A stretch of DNA of 64,000 nt, taken from contig CAZTIG010000002.1 of the NCBI GenBank assembly GCA_964613665.1, forward strand, positions 124,001-188,000, given 5' to 3'. This stretch comes from CAZQFV01 sp964613665 (GTDB lineage Bacteria > Chloroflexota > Chloroflexia > DTKN01). Below are positions 16,610-24,557 of the stretch, in pieces. The notes under the pieces were generated by a model, which was not told the DNA's origin, ran no database searches, and saw only the letters and a list, made by a program, of their open reading frames with translations. A program made the translations under genes and the position numbers. Each line of letters starts with the position of its first letter. Position 1 is the first letter of the stretch.

Positions 16610-17413
16610 TCAGAACTGGATACCGCAGTCGTACGGCACCAGCGTCTCTTCGCGGGCATCGATCAGGGGATAGGGTGGGTGCCGGTCGAAGGTGTAGGTC
16701 AGGCGGATGAAACCGCCCCACTTGGAAAAGATCAACACCTTGACCAGGACCTGCTCCGGCTGGAACTCCACGACGGGGGCCGGGTTGAGGGTGCGGGCCT
16801 GCTCCTGCACCTCGGCCGGGACCTCCAGTCCCCCGTTCCCGGCGGGGGAGAGGACGGCCTCCACGGCGTTACGGGTGCAGAGGATGGTGGCGTCGTCATA
16901 GTTGGCGTGCCAGTAGAGGTAGAACTGGTCGCCCATGATCAGCATGACTACCCACTGGAAGAACCCGTCGGCCGTGCCGTCCGCCCGCAGGTGCTCGCTG
17001 TACTGGCCGCGCCACGCGTCCGTGCCCACGGCGGCGCTGTAGTCGGCATAGGTGGCATAGGGCGCCTGGTCGGCCGGCCGGGCGTAGAGGATGGGGCGAC
17101 CGCCCATGCCGTCGAACAGATAGACATAGTCCAGCACATAGCCCGGCTCCATGGAGAGGTGGGGCAGCACGGAGAAGAGCTGGCTCGGGTCGAACTCGCT
17201 CCCGTCGCGGGTGGCGTTCTCCTGCTGCAGGTGCGCGGGGATCTCCAGGCCGCGAGTGAGCGCCGCGACCGCGTCCACGGTTCGCTGGCGCTCCTCGGCC
17301 GTGGCGTCGCTGGCCGTCGGCAGCGGGCCGCAGGCGGCGACCGGCAGGGCCAGGCAGAGGCCCACCATGGCACACAGCACGGCGCGGCGCAACTGGCCCA
17401 GCGCCGCGCTCAC
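16610..17413 (-). CDS. Putative lipoprotein of unknown function
   Basis: 267 residues. The GTG start at 17413 overlaps the aminotransferase stop in a GTGA arrangement, implying translational coupling. The N-terminus is a lipoprotein signal with the lipobox PVAAC (C28). I do not recognise the mature domain. It is rich in aromatic residues (YVLDYVYLFDGMGG, DQFYLYWHANYDD) and contains three Cys including the lipidated one. It shares an operon with ornithine aminotransferase, but nothing in the sequence shows a functional link. Confidence 0.7.
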   Translation of the reverse strand: MSAALGQLRRAVLCAMVGLCLALPVAACGPLPTASDATAEERQRTVDAVAALTRGLEIPAHLQQENATRDGSEFDPSQLFSVLPHLSMEPGYVLDYVYLFDGMGGRPILYARPADQAPYATYADYSAAVGTDAWRGQYSEHLRADGTADGFFQWVVMLIMGDQFYLYWHANYDDATILCTRNAVEAVLSPAGNGGLEVPAEVQEQARTLNPAPVVEFQPEQVLVKVLIFSKWGGFIRLTYTFDRHPPYPLIDAREETLVPYDCGIQF

Positions 17414-18612
17414 TTGCCCGTCAGAACCGGCTCGATCCGCTCCAGTGCCCAATCCAGCTCCTCCTTCGTCACCACCAGCGGCGGGGCGAAGCGGATGACA
17501 TGGTCGTGCGTCTCTTTGCAGAGCAGGCCCTGCTCCTTGAGCGCCTCGCAGAAGCGGCGGGCACCGCCGGCTGCTGGCTTCAGCTCCACGCCGATCATCA
17601 GACCCTTGCCGCGCACCTCGCGGATATGCTCGCTCTCGATGCGCTGCAGCCGGCCCAGGAAGTAGCGGCCCAGCTCGTCCGAGCGCTCGACCAGGCCCTC
17701 CTCGACCAGGACGCGCAGGGCCTCGCGGGCCACGGCGCAGGCCAGCGGGTTGCCCCCGAAGGTGGAGCCGTGGTCGCCCGGGCGGAAGACGCCCAGCACC
17801 TCCCGCGAGGACAGCACCGCCGAGACCGGGTAAAAGCCCCCCGAGAGGGCTTTGCCGATGATCATCACGTCGGCACGCACGTCCTCCCAGTCGCAGGCAA
17901 AGAGCCGGCCGCAGCGGCCCAGGCCGCTCTGGATCTCGTCGGCGACAAAGAGCACGCGGTTGCGGGCGCAGATGTCGCGGACCTGCTGCAGGTACCCCGC
18001 GGGGGGAACGATCACCCCGCCCTCGCCCTGGACCGGCTCGACCATGAAGGCGACCGTGTGGGGCGTGATGGCCTGCTCCAGTGCGGCAGCGTCGCCATAG
18101 GGGATCATGACAAAGCCGGGCGTCAGCGGGCCGAAACCCTCCTTGTAGGCCGGCTCGCTGGAGCAGCTGATGACGGCGATGGTGCGCCCGTGAAAGTTGC
18201 CGCTGCAGACGATGACCTCTGCCCGGTCGGCGGGGACCCCTTTGACCTGGTAGCCCCACTTGCGGACGGCCTTGAGCGCCGTCTCGACGGCCTCGGCCCC
18301 CGAGTTCATCGGCAGCATCATCTCGTACCCGGTCAGCTCGCACAGCTCCTTCTCCAGCAGCGGCAGCTGGTCGTTGCGAAAGGCGCGCGAGGTGAGGGTG
18401 ACCCGGCCGGCCTGCTCGACCAGGGCCTGCCGGATGCGCGGGTGGCAGTGGCCCTGGTTGACGGCGGAGTAGGCGCTCAAAAAGTCCAGGTACCGATGGC
18501 CGTCGACATCCCAGACCCACACCCCCTGGGCGCGCTCGATGACCACGTCCAGCGGCTTGTAGTTGTGCGCGCCGTAGGTGTTCTCCAGTTGGATATAGTC
18601 CTGCGTGTTCAC
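17410..18612 (-). CDS. rocD: Ornithine aminotransferase (class III PLP enzyme)
   Basis: 400 residues, the usual length. It transfers the delta-amino group of ornithine to 2-oxoglutarate, giving glutamate semialdehyde. Typical OAT features are the N-terminal YGAHNYKPLDVVIERAQG block, SAYSAVNQGHCHPRI, the PLP-phosphate loop NSGAEAVETALK, the DEIQSGLGRCG segment and the PLP lysine in IIGKALSGGFYPVS. The GTG start at 18612 sits behind GAGGA spacing sequence. It has its own promoter (18686-18714) and is coupled to the following lipoprotein gene. It fits the amino-acid catabolic character of the region. Confidence 0.93.
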   Translation of the reverse strand: MNTQDYIQLENTYGAHNYKPLDVVIERAQGVWVWDVDGHRYLDFLSAYSAVNQGHCHPRIRQALVEQAGRVTLTSRAFRNDQLPLLEKELCELTGYEMMLPMNSGAEAVETALKAVRKWGYQVKGVPADRAEVIVCSGNFHGRTIAVISCSSEPAYKEGFGPLTPGFVMIPYGDAAALEQAITPHTVAFMVEPVQGEGGVIVPPAGYLQQVRDICARNRVLFVADEIQSGLGRCGRLFACDWEDVRADVMIIGKALSGGFYPVSAVLSSREVLGVFRPGDHGSTFGGNPLACAVAREALRVLVEEGLVERSDELGRYFLGRLQRIESEHIREVRGKGLMIGVELKPAAGGARRFCEALKEQGLLCKETHDHVIRFAPPLVVTKEELDWALERIEPVLTGK

Positions 18613-18685
18613 GATCCTCGCTCCTCGCCAGATCTCGGCACCGAGAGACGTTCGCCATCGAACGGCCCATAGGGGGCACGGCGGA

Positions 18686-18714
18686 AGTATAGCACGGGGT
18701 CAGCGATCTGGCAA
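18686..18714 (-). promoter_or_regulatory. Promoter of the ornithine aminotransferase gene
   Basis: TTGCCA (18709-18714), a 17-bp spacer and TATACT (18686-18691) on the minus strand. Confidence 0.65.
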
Positions 18715-18801
18715 ACGGCGGGACAGCCCGGACCGGGCCGGTCCGAAGACGGCCTTGGGGATGCGCTGGCTGGGCAAAGATCGGCCGACGGCTGGAGAGA
18801 A

Positions 18802-18824
18802 CGCTCCCCCGCCGTCAGGGGGCG
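18802..18824 (-). terminator. Probable terminator of the Lrp-headed operon
   Basis: On the minus strand CGCCCCC pairs with GGGGGAGCG (one bulge) across a short loop and is followed by TTCTCTCC. The stop codon of the upstream gene lies in the loop. A second small hairpin (18729-18745, CGGACC with GGTCCG) lies further downstream. Confidence 0.45.
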
Positions 18825-19471
18825 TATCCTTCGTGGGGGTGAAAGAGGCCCCGGGGGTCCGTCCCCAGCATGCCGGCCGCGAGGGTGCGCGCATCCACCG
18901 GGCAGAGAGCGGCTGCCATCTGGGGGGTCAGCAGGGGGATGCGCTGCAGTCCATCCAGCCGGCGGGCGATCGCAGCGACGGCCTTGTCGCGCCACATCCA
19001 GCCGGCCCGGTCGAACGGCTCCAGGCGCAGCGGCCGGGTGTAGCTGCGCAGGGTCTTTTGCCCGAGGAGGTTGAAGTAGGACTCGAAGTAGGACATCGCC
19101 AGCTCCCGCAGCGTGCGGTACACCGGCTCGCGAAAGCGAATGCCGACAAAGTTCGACTTGGCCAGTGCGCCCCAGCAGCCGGCCTGTTTGTAGAGGGCCA
19201 GAACGTGGTCGTCGTCGCTGCCCTCGGCAGGGAACAAGTTCACCAGCAGTGGCGGGTAGCCCAGCCGCCGCAGGGCGGCCGCGGCGAAAAGGGCGCCGTC
19301 GAAGCAGTTGGCCAGGTGGTCCTCCAGCACGCGCCGCGGGCAGCGGTTGAAGGGATCGGCGCTGTAGGGGATCTCGTCCAGGAAGGCCTGGACCCGGAAG
19401 GGGCTGGTCAGCGGGCGAAGGACCTGCTGTTGGTCCGCAGGTAGATGGATAATCCAGTCGGCTGCGCTCAC
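18815..19471 (-). CDS. Transglutaminase-like (Cys-His) protein
   Basis: 218 residues. The GTG at 19471 follows GGAGG. It resembles small transglutaminase-fold proteins: a Cys at the start of a helix (LANCFDGALFAAAALRRLGY, C56) is followed by an aliphatic strand and a His (DDDHVLAL, H89). This is the spacing of a papain-like Cys-His pair. A third catalytic residue is not certain. There is no signal peptide, so it should be cytoplasmic. It is the last gene of the Lrp-aminotransferase-CoA transferase operon and may hydrolyse or modify an amide in the same pathway, but this is inference. Confidence 0.6.
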   Translation of the reverse strand: MSAADWIIHLPADQQQVLRPLTSPFRVQAFLDEIPYSADPFNRCPRRVLEDHLANCFDGALFAAAALRRLGYPPLLVNLFPAEGSDDDHVLALYKQAGCWGALAKSNFVGIRFREPVYRTLRELAMSYFESYFNLLGQKTLRSYTRPLRLEPFDRAGWMWRDKAVAAIARRLDGLQRIPLLTPQMAAALCPVDARTLAAGMLGTDPRGLFHPHEGYAP

Positions 19472-19510
19472 GGCGTCCTCCGGCAGGTGTTCCCAATGGG
19501 TAGCAGCCGT

Positions 19511-20842
19511 CTAGCACGAGGACTCGGCGAGAATCGCGTCCTGCAGCACTTGCACCGCCCAATCGATCTCCTCCTCGGCGATGCAAAAGGGCGGTGCGAT
19601 CATGAGGTGGTCGCCGGCCGTCCCGTCCACCCCGCCGTGGCCAGGGTAGAGGATGAGCCCGCGCTCCAGGGCCCGGTCGCAGACGCGCCGGCCAAAGCCG
19701 GCCGCGGGGGGGAACGGCGCCTTGCTGGCCCGGTCGGCGACGAACTCGATCCCCCACATCATCCCAACTCCGCGCACGTCGCCGACGCAGGGAAGCTCGC
19801 CCAGGCGCTCGGCCAGCCTCTGCCCAAGGTACGCGCCCCGCGCGGCCGCGGTGGCGACCAGGTCGTGGGCCTCCAGGTAGTCCAGCGTGGCCAGCGCCGC
19901 GGTCACTCCCACGGCGTGGTGGGAGAAGGTGCCGCCGTGGTTATAGTCACCGTGCGCCTGGACGACGGTTTCCACATCCGCGCCGCGGACGGCCATGATG
20001 GAGAGCGGAAAGTAGCCCCCGGTAGCCCCCTTGCCCATCGTCATGACATCCGGCCGCACCCCCCACTGCTCCATGGCGAACCACCTGCCCGTGCGCCCGA
20101 AGCCGGTCATGACCTCGTCGGCGATGAGCAGCACGCCGTGGCGGTCGCAGATCTGGCGCACCCGCGGCCAGTACGCCGGCGGCGGCACCACGGCGCCCTG
20201 GGTGGCCCCGCCCACCGGCTCGGCCAGGAAGGCGGCCACGCGGCCGGGACCCTGGCGCAGGATCTCCTCCTCCAGTGCCTGGGCGCAGGCCACGTCGCAG
20301 GCAGGGTACGCGGCGCCGAAGGGACAGCGGTAGCAGTAGGGTGGGGGGATGTGCGGCTGGTCGCGGAACATTGTGGCGTAGAGGCGGCGCATGGCCGGCT
20401 TGCCGGTCACGGCCAGCGCCCCCAGGGTGGCCCCGTGGTAGGAGCCCCAGCGGGCGATGACGATGTCGCGGCCATCTTCCCCGTGGGCCACTTGCACCTG
20501 TCGGGCGAACTTGATCGCCGCCTCGACCGCCTCCGAGCCACTGGTCAGGTAGTAGAAACGAGGCCTGTCCAGCGGCACGAGCGGGGCCAGGCGTTCGCTG
20601 TAGCGCTCGAGGGCCGCGGTGGTGAAGGTCGCACCGTGGACGTAGGCGACGGCGCCGGCCTGGGCGGCCATGGCCTGCACCACCTCCTGGACGCCGTGGC
20701 CGATGTTGACGACAACAGGCCCACCGGAGGCGTCGAGGTAGCGCCGGCCCCGGTCATCCCACAAATAGACCCCGGACCCGCGGACCACCTGGGGATGAGG
20801 GAAGGAAGGGCGGCGGTAGAAGACGTGATCGCCGGGACTCAT
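19511..20842 (-). CDS. Class III aminotransferase
   Basis: 443 residues. PLP-dependent fold type I enzyme with NIGHGVQEV near the N-terminus, the phosphate-binding YLTSGSEAVEAA, the DEVMTGFGRTGR segment that holds the cofactor Asp, and the PLP lysine in TMGKGATGGYFPLS. It most resembles the omega-amino-acid/beta-alanine-pyruvate and diaminopimelate-type group; the exact amino donor is not readable. A Cys cluster, PPYCYRCPFGAAYPACDVAC, is also present in the paralogue at 24554. The ATG at 20842 follows CAGGAG. It is part of the minus-strand catabolic operon. Confidence 0.88.
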   Translation of the reverse strand: MSPGDHVFYRRPSFPHPQVVRGSGVYLWDDRGRRYLDASGGPVVVNIGHGVQEVVQAMAAQAGAVAYVHGATFTTAALERYSERLAPLVPLDRPRFYYLTSGSEAVEAAIKFARQVQVAHGEDGRDIVIARWGSYHGATLGALAVTGKPAMRRLYATMFRDQPHIPPPYCYRCPFGAAYPACDVACAQALEEEILRQGPGRVAAFLAEPVGGATQGAVVPPPAYWPRVRQICDRHGVLLIADEVMTGFGRTGRWFAMEQWGVRPDVMTMGKGATGGYFPLSIMAVRGADVETVVQAHGDYNHGGTFSHHAVGVTAALATLDYLEAHDLVATAAARGAYLGQRLAERLGELPCVGDVRGVGMMWGIEFVADRASKAPFPPAAGFGRRVCDRALERGLILYPGHGGVDGTAGDHLMIAPPFCIAEEEIDWAVQVLQDAILAESSC

Positions 20843-20863
20843 CCTTGCGCTCCTGCCGCAGAA

Positions 20864-20888
20864 GCGTGAAACGTGAGAACGTGAAAAC
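20864..20888. repeat. Short CGTGAA-type repeat array
   Basis: Three to four units of 7-8 bp (GCGTGAA, ACGTGAG, AACGTGAA) sit between the aminotransferase and thiolase genes. The same family occurs at 28166-28200 in inverse orientation and at 54415-54463. Confidence 0.6.
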
Positions 20889-20890
20889 GA

Positions 20891-22078
20891 TCAAGCCCTC
20901 TCGACGGCCACGGCCATGCCCGGCCCGCCGCTGACGCAGAGGGTGGCCAGGCCGAGGCGCTTGTCGTGGGTGTGCAGGGCGTGCAGCAGCGTGGTCAGGA
21001 TGCGCGCACCGCTGCAGCCGGTGGGATGGCCCAGGGCAACGGCCCCGCCGTGGACGTTGCGCCTGTCCGTGTCCCAGTCCAGCTCGCGCTCCACAGCCAA
21101 CACCTGGGCGGCAAAGGCCTCGTTGATCTCGATCAGGTCGAAATCGGCCAAGGAGAGGCCGGTGCGGGCCAGCAGCTTGTGCGTAGCCGGGACCGGGCTC
21201 AGGCCCATCTCGCGCGGGTGCACCGCGGCGGTGGCGTAGCCGCGCAGCCGGGCCAGCGGCGTCGCTCCGAGCTCGCGGGCGCGCGCCGCGGAGGCCAGGA
21301 CGAGCATGGCCGCGCCGTCGGTGATGCCGGAAGCGTTGCCGGGGGTAATGGTACCGTCGGGACGAAAGGCCGGCCGCAGGCGGGCCAGCCGCTCCAGGGA
21401 GGTATCGGCCCGCGGGCGCTCGTCGCGCTTCACCAGTGCCGTGGCGCCCTTTTCGCCGGGCACCTCCACCGGCACGACCTCCCGGCCAAAGGCCCCGCTC
21501 TCCCAGGCGGCCAGGGCCTTGTGGTGGCTCTCCAGGGCAAAGCGGTCCTGGTCGGCGCGGCCGATGCCGTAGCGCTCCACCAGGAGCTCGGCCGTCTCGC
21601 CCATGACCATCTCCGCCAGCGGGCAGAAGTAGCCGTCGCGGTACATGGCGTCGACCAGGGTATCGTCGCCCAGGCGGTAGCCCCAGCGGGCCTTGAGCAG
21701 GAGGTAGGGAATCTGCGACATCTGCTCGACCCCGCCGGCCAGGACGACCTCGTTCTCCCCGCTGAGGATCGACTGGGCGGCCAGCGTCACCGCCTTCAGG
21801 CCGCTGGCGCAGGCCTTGTTCACGGTATAGGCCGGCCGCTCCACCGGGAGGCCGCTGTGGAAGGCGATCTGGCGAGCGATGTTGGGGCCGTTGCCGGCCT
21901 GGCGGGCGCAGCCGACGATGGCCTCGTCGACCTGGTCCGGGGACAGGCCGGCCCGCTCCAGGGCAGCCCGCGCCGCCACGGTGCCCAGGCGGTCCGCGGA
22001 CACGTCCTTGAGTGCCCCCCCAAAGTTGCCGATGGGGGTACGCACGGCGGAGAGGATGACGACGTCGGCAAGCTCCAT
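20891..22078 (-). CDS. Acetyl-CoA C-acyltransferase (thiolase)
   Basis: 395 residues. ATG 22078 follows TTGGAGG; an upstream TTG is less likely. The catalytic residues are all visible: acyl-accepting Cys in VNKACASGLKAV (C90), His in GHPTGCSGARIL and the second Cys in CVSGGPGMA. The length and the QMSQIPYLL and NASGITDGAAM blocks match the acetoacetyl-CoA/biosynthetic-degradative thiolase family. It probably splits acetoacetyl-CoA, or a related 3-oxoacyl-CoA made through the adjacent CoA-transferase, into acetyl-CoA units. It lies within the Lrp-headed operon. Confidence 0.93.
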   Translation of the reverse strand: MELADVVILSAVRTPIGNFGGALKDVSADRLGTVAARAALERAGLSPDQVDEAIVGCARQAGNGPNIARQIAFHSGLPVERPAYTVNKACASGLKAVTLAAQSILSGENEVVLAGGVEQMSQIPYLLLKARWGYRLGDDTLVDAMYRDGYFCPLAEMVMGETAELLVERYGIGRADQDRFALESHHKALAAWESGAFGREVVPVEVPGEKGATALVKRDERPRADTSLERLARLRPAFRPDGTITPGNASGITDGAAMLVLASAARARELGATPLARLRGYATAAVHPREMGLSPVPATHKLLARTGLSLADFDLIEINEAFAAQVLAVERELDWDTDRRNVHGGAVALGHPTGCSGARILTTLLHALHTHDKRLGLATLCVSGGPGMAVAVERA

Positions 22079-22093
22079 CTTGGCCTCCAATTG

Positions 22094-22699
22094 CTACCTG
22101 CCACCTGTCGCGCGCTCGAGCTCCATGTACCACACCAGCTCCACCTCGTGGGCAACGAGCGGGTGCCCGGCATAGGCGTAGCGGTCGATCTCGCCCAGCC
22201 GGGCGCCCTGCTGCCGGTAGAAGCGGCAGGCGCGCACGTTGACGTTCTGGGTCTCGATCTTGAGCTGGCGGGCGCCGTGGCCGCGGGCCCACTCGGCCGA
22301 GGCTTGCACGAGCCGCGTCCCGATGCCGCAGCCCCAGCGCTCGGGATGGACGCGGATGTCCCAGAGCACGGCCAGGTCGCGGCGGCCGGCCAGCATGTGC
22401 ACGCCGGGCGTGTCGAAAGCCACTGCCGCCCCGCCGACAGGCTGTTCTCCCTCCAGTGCCAGGAGGAATCCCCAGTTGCGCACGTCGAACTGGCGCGGCC
22501 AGTTCTCGGGCCCGCCCGCGCTGGAGGCGTCATAGTCCTTGATGTAGGGAGGGTCCACCCGCTCCTCGTGCAGGAGCATACCCCCCAGGCCGTCGTCCAG
22601 CAGCACCACGCGCAGGCGCGAGTCCACGCGGACGATGCTGGGGACCTGGGCATAGCGCACCAGGTCCTCTGCGCCCACGAGATGAACCTCAGCGTGCAT
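22094..22699 (-). CDS. GNAT-family N-acetyltransferase
   Basis: 201 residues. ATG 22699 lies 4 nt behind AGGAGG; a GTG at 22714 is a less likely alternative. The acetyl-CoA-binding motif A is visible as LWDIRVHPERWGCGIGTRLVQASAEWA, with a short variant of the RxxGxG/A loop (RWGCGIG). The downstream IETQNVNVRACRFYRQQGA block is the usual GNAT motif B. It transfers acetyl to an amine or to a protein N-terminus; the substrate is unknown. Its place between thiolase and CoA-transferase genes suggests a small-molecule amine from the same pathway. Confidence 0.85.
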   Translation of the reverse strand: MHAEVHLVGAEDLVRYAQVPSIVRVDSRLRVVLLDDGLGGMLLHEERVDPPYIKDYDASSAGGPENWPRQFDVRNWGFLLALEGEQPVGGAAVAFDTPGVHMLAGRRDLAVLWDIRVHPERWGCGIGTRLVQASAEWARGHGARQLKIETQNVNVRACRFYRQQGARLGEIDRYAYAGHPLVAHEVELVWYMELERATGGR

Positions 22700-22770
22700 G
22701 ACACCTCCTGGCACCCTGGCAATCTGTCAGCGGTCGGCGCGCCCACCCGGGAAGAGGGGGTACCGGCCGT

Positions 22771-23535
22771 TCAGCGGCGGTACAGCCCTTGCGGGTCGAG
22801 CTCCTCGCGCAGGATGCGCAGCTCCTCGGCACTGGGGGAGGCGGTCTCTGCCAGGTCGGCGGCGACGCGCACCTCCCAACCCACGAGCTGCCGCACCTCG
22901 TCGAGCGTCACCCCCGGGTGGAGGCTCTCCAGGACCATCTCGCCGTCGGGGCCAAAACCCAGGAGGGCCTTGTCGGTGATGACGCGCTGCGGGCCAGCAC
23001 CGGGCATGCCCAGGACGGCGCGCTCTCCCCTGCCACCCAGGTGGCCCGGGCTGGTGCGAAAGTCAAGGCGCTCGACAAAGGTCCGTTTGCTCAGCGCCAT
23101 CATGATCAGGATCCGGCCGGCGTTGATGGCGATCTCGCAGGCGCCACCGCTGCCCGGCAGCCGCACCTTGGGCTGGGCGTAGCCGCCGACGACCGTGGTG
23201 TTGAGGTTGCCGAAACGGTCCACCTGCGCCCCGGCCAGCAGGGCCACCTCCAGCCGGCCGCCCTGCAGGTAGAGGCCGAAGAGGTCGGCCTGCGAGCAGA
23301 CGGCCAGGGAGCCCGTGACCAGGCTGGGGTCGCCGATGGAGAGCGGCATGCGTGCCGGCCGGGCGCCAAAGACGCCGCTCTCGTAGATCAGCTCCAGGTG
23401 CGGCGCCACCGTCCGGCGGGCCAGGTTGCAGGCGATGTTCGGCTGGCCCACGCCGACAAAGACGGTGCGCACCCCGGCCAGGGCCCGCGCAGCGGTGACG
23501 ATCATCATCTCGCCGGGAGTATACTCGGCTGGCAT
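22771..23535 (-). CDS. CoA-transferase beta subunit (glutaconate CoA-transferase B-like)
   Basis: 254 residues. The ATG at 23535 follows GAGGAAGAG. The fold of family I CoA-transferase B subunits is recognisable: VFVGVGQPNIACNLARRTVAPHLELIYESGVFGA at the N-terminus, then a glycine-rich segment (LPGSGGACEIAINAG). Family I enzymes move CoA between acids using a Glu in one subunit; the E in the LIYESGVFG context is the best candidate but I cannot confirm it. It pairs with the alpha subunit just upstream (71-bp gap holding a heptamer array). Glutaconate or a 3-oxoacid are possible substrates. Confidence 0.88.
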   Translation of the reverse strand: MPAEYTPGEMMIVTAARALAGVRTVFVGVGQPNIACNLARRTVAPHLELIYESGVFGARPARMPLSIGDPSLVTGSLAVCSQADLFGLYLQGGRLEVALLAGAQVDRFGNLNTTVVGGYAQPKVRLPGSGGACEIAINAGRILIMMALSKRTFVERLDFRTSPGHLGGRGERAVLGMPGAGPQRVITDKALLGFGPDGEMVLESLHPGVTLDEVRQLVGWEVRVAADLAETASPSAEELRILREELDPQGLYRR

Positions 23536-23552
23536 CTCTTCCTCACCTCATG

Positions 23553-23612
23553 GCGGTTGCCTGTCACCTAATACCACAGGGACAGGTATCTGACAGGTAA
23601 CAGGTGTCAGGT
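23553..23612. repeat. ACAGGTA-type heptamer array with inverted arm
   Basis: Units ACAGGTA, ACAGGTG and TCAGGTG run from 23581 into the stop codon of the CoA-transferase alpha gene. The segment CCTGTCACCT (23560-23569) is an oppositely oriented arm, so the block is again head-to-head. Confidence 0.6.
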
Positions 23613-24530
23613 GTACTTCCCGTAGTTCACCCCCTGCGCCCAGGCCTCCCCCGGCCGCAGCCGCTGCAGTACCTCGGGCCCCAGTTTGGCCACGTAGGCA
23701 GCGCGGTCGGGTAGGCCATAGACCCACTCCTCCAGCCAGGCCTGGGTGGATTCCTCGTCGCGGCTGAGCTCATCCCAGCGCAGGTAGAAGGCGTTGTCAC
23801 GGTCATAGTAGCCCTGCGCGTAGGAGGGATGCGCCCCAAAGGGCTCGTGAACCACGGCGTCGACGATCAGGCCGGGGATCAGGGTGCGGTTGGGGTCGGC
23901 ACGGACGACGGCCTCCTCCACGACCTCCTCGACGACGACGATGACGTGGCGCGAGGCAAAGGCGGCCTCCTTCTGCACGCCCAGGAGCCCCCAGAGCTGG
24001 GTGTTGCCCTGGGCGTCGGCGCGCTGGGCATGGATGATGGCCACGTCGGGGTTCAGCGGTGGCACTACGGCGATGGGGCCATCTCCGTAGGGGCTCTCCA
24101 CGGTGCGAATGCGCGGGTTGGCGGCCGGCATGTCGCTGCCGGCGTACGAGCGCAGGGGAAAAAAGGGTAGGCGGTAGGCGCCGGCCGTATAGCGGCCAAC
24201 CATGCCGTAGTGGGAATACTCCTCGATCTCCAACGGCGGCCGGCCCTTCTCGACCGCCCGGCGGATGGCGTGCAGCGAGCCCACGCCGGGGTTGCCCAGG
24301 TAGGAAAAGATCAGCTTGCGGGCACAGCCGGCGGCGATCATCTGGTCGTAGAGCAGGTCAGGGGTCATGCGGCACAAGGTCAGGTCGCGCCGGCGCTGGC
24401 GGATGATCTCGTGGCCGGCGGCGAAGCAGATGCAGGCAGTAAAGCCTTCGATGGCAACCACATCTCCATCGTGAACGTAGGCGGCGATGGCCTCATGCAT
24501 GGTGGCGAGCTTGGTCACAGCGGCCTCCAT
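23607..24530 (-). CDS. CoA-transferase alpha subunit (glutaconate CoA-transferase A-like)
   Basis: 307 residues, longer than 3-oxoacid CoA-transferase A subunits (about 220) but normal for GctA-like proteins. It contains DGDVVAIEGFTACICFAAGHEIIRQ near the start, YLGNPGVGSLHAIRRAVE and an acidic EEVVEE segment. It forms the hetero-oligomer with the beta subunit encoded next. The ATG at 24530 has only a weak upstream GAAG, so its start is less certain. Together the pair would activate a carboxylic acid formed by the neighbouring aminotransferases. Confidence 0.85.
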   Translation of the reverse strand: MEAAVTKLATMHEAIAAYVHDGDVVAIEGFTACICFAAGHEIIRQRRRDLTLCRMTPDLLYDQMIAAGCARKLIFSYLGNPGVGSLHAIRRAVEKGRPPLEIEEYSHYGMVGRYTAGAYRLPFFPLRSYAGSDMPAANPRIRTVESPYGDGPIAVVPPLNPDVAIIHAQRADAQGNTQLWGLLGVQKEAAFASRHVIVVVEEVVEEAVVRADPNRTLIPGLIVDAVVHEPFGAHPSYAQGYYDRDNAFYLRWDELSRDEESTQAWLEEWVYGLPDRAAYVAKLGPEVLQRLRPGEAWAQGVNYGKYT

Positions 24531-24536
24531 TCTTCA

Positions 24537-24557
24537 GATTCGAATCTCGAGTCTCAA
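24537..24557. repeat. AGATTCG-type short heptamer array
   Basis: Units AGATTCG, AATCTCG and AGTCTCA follow each other exactly and contain the palindromes GATTCGAATC and CTCGAG. They run into the last codons of the next aminotransferase gene. Confidence 0.45.
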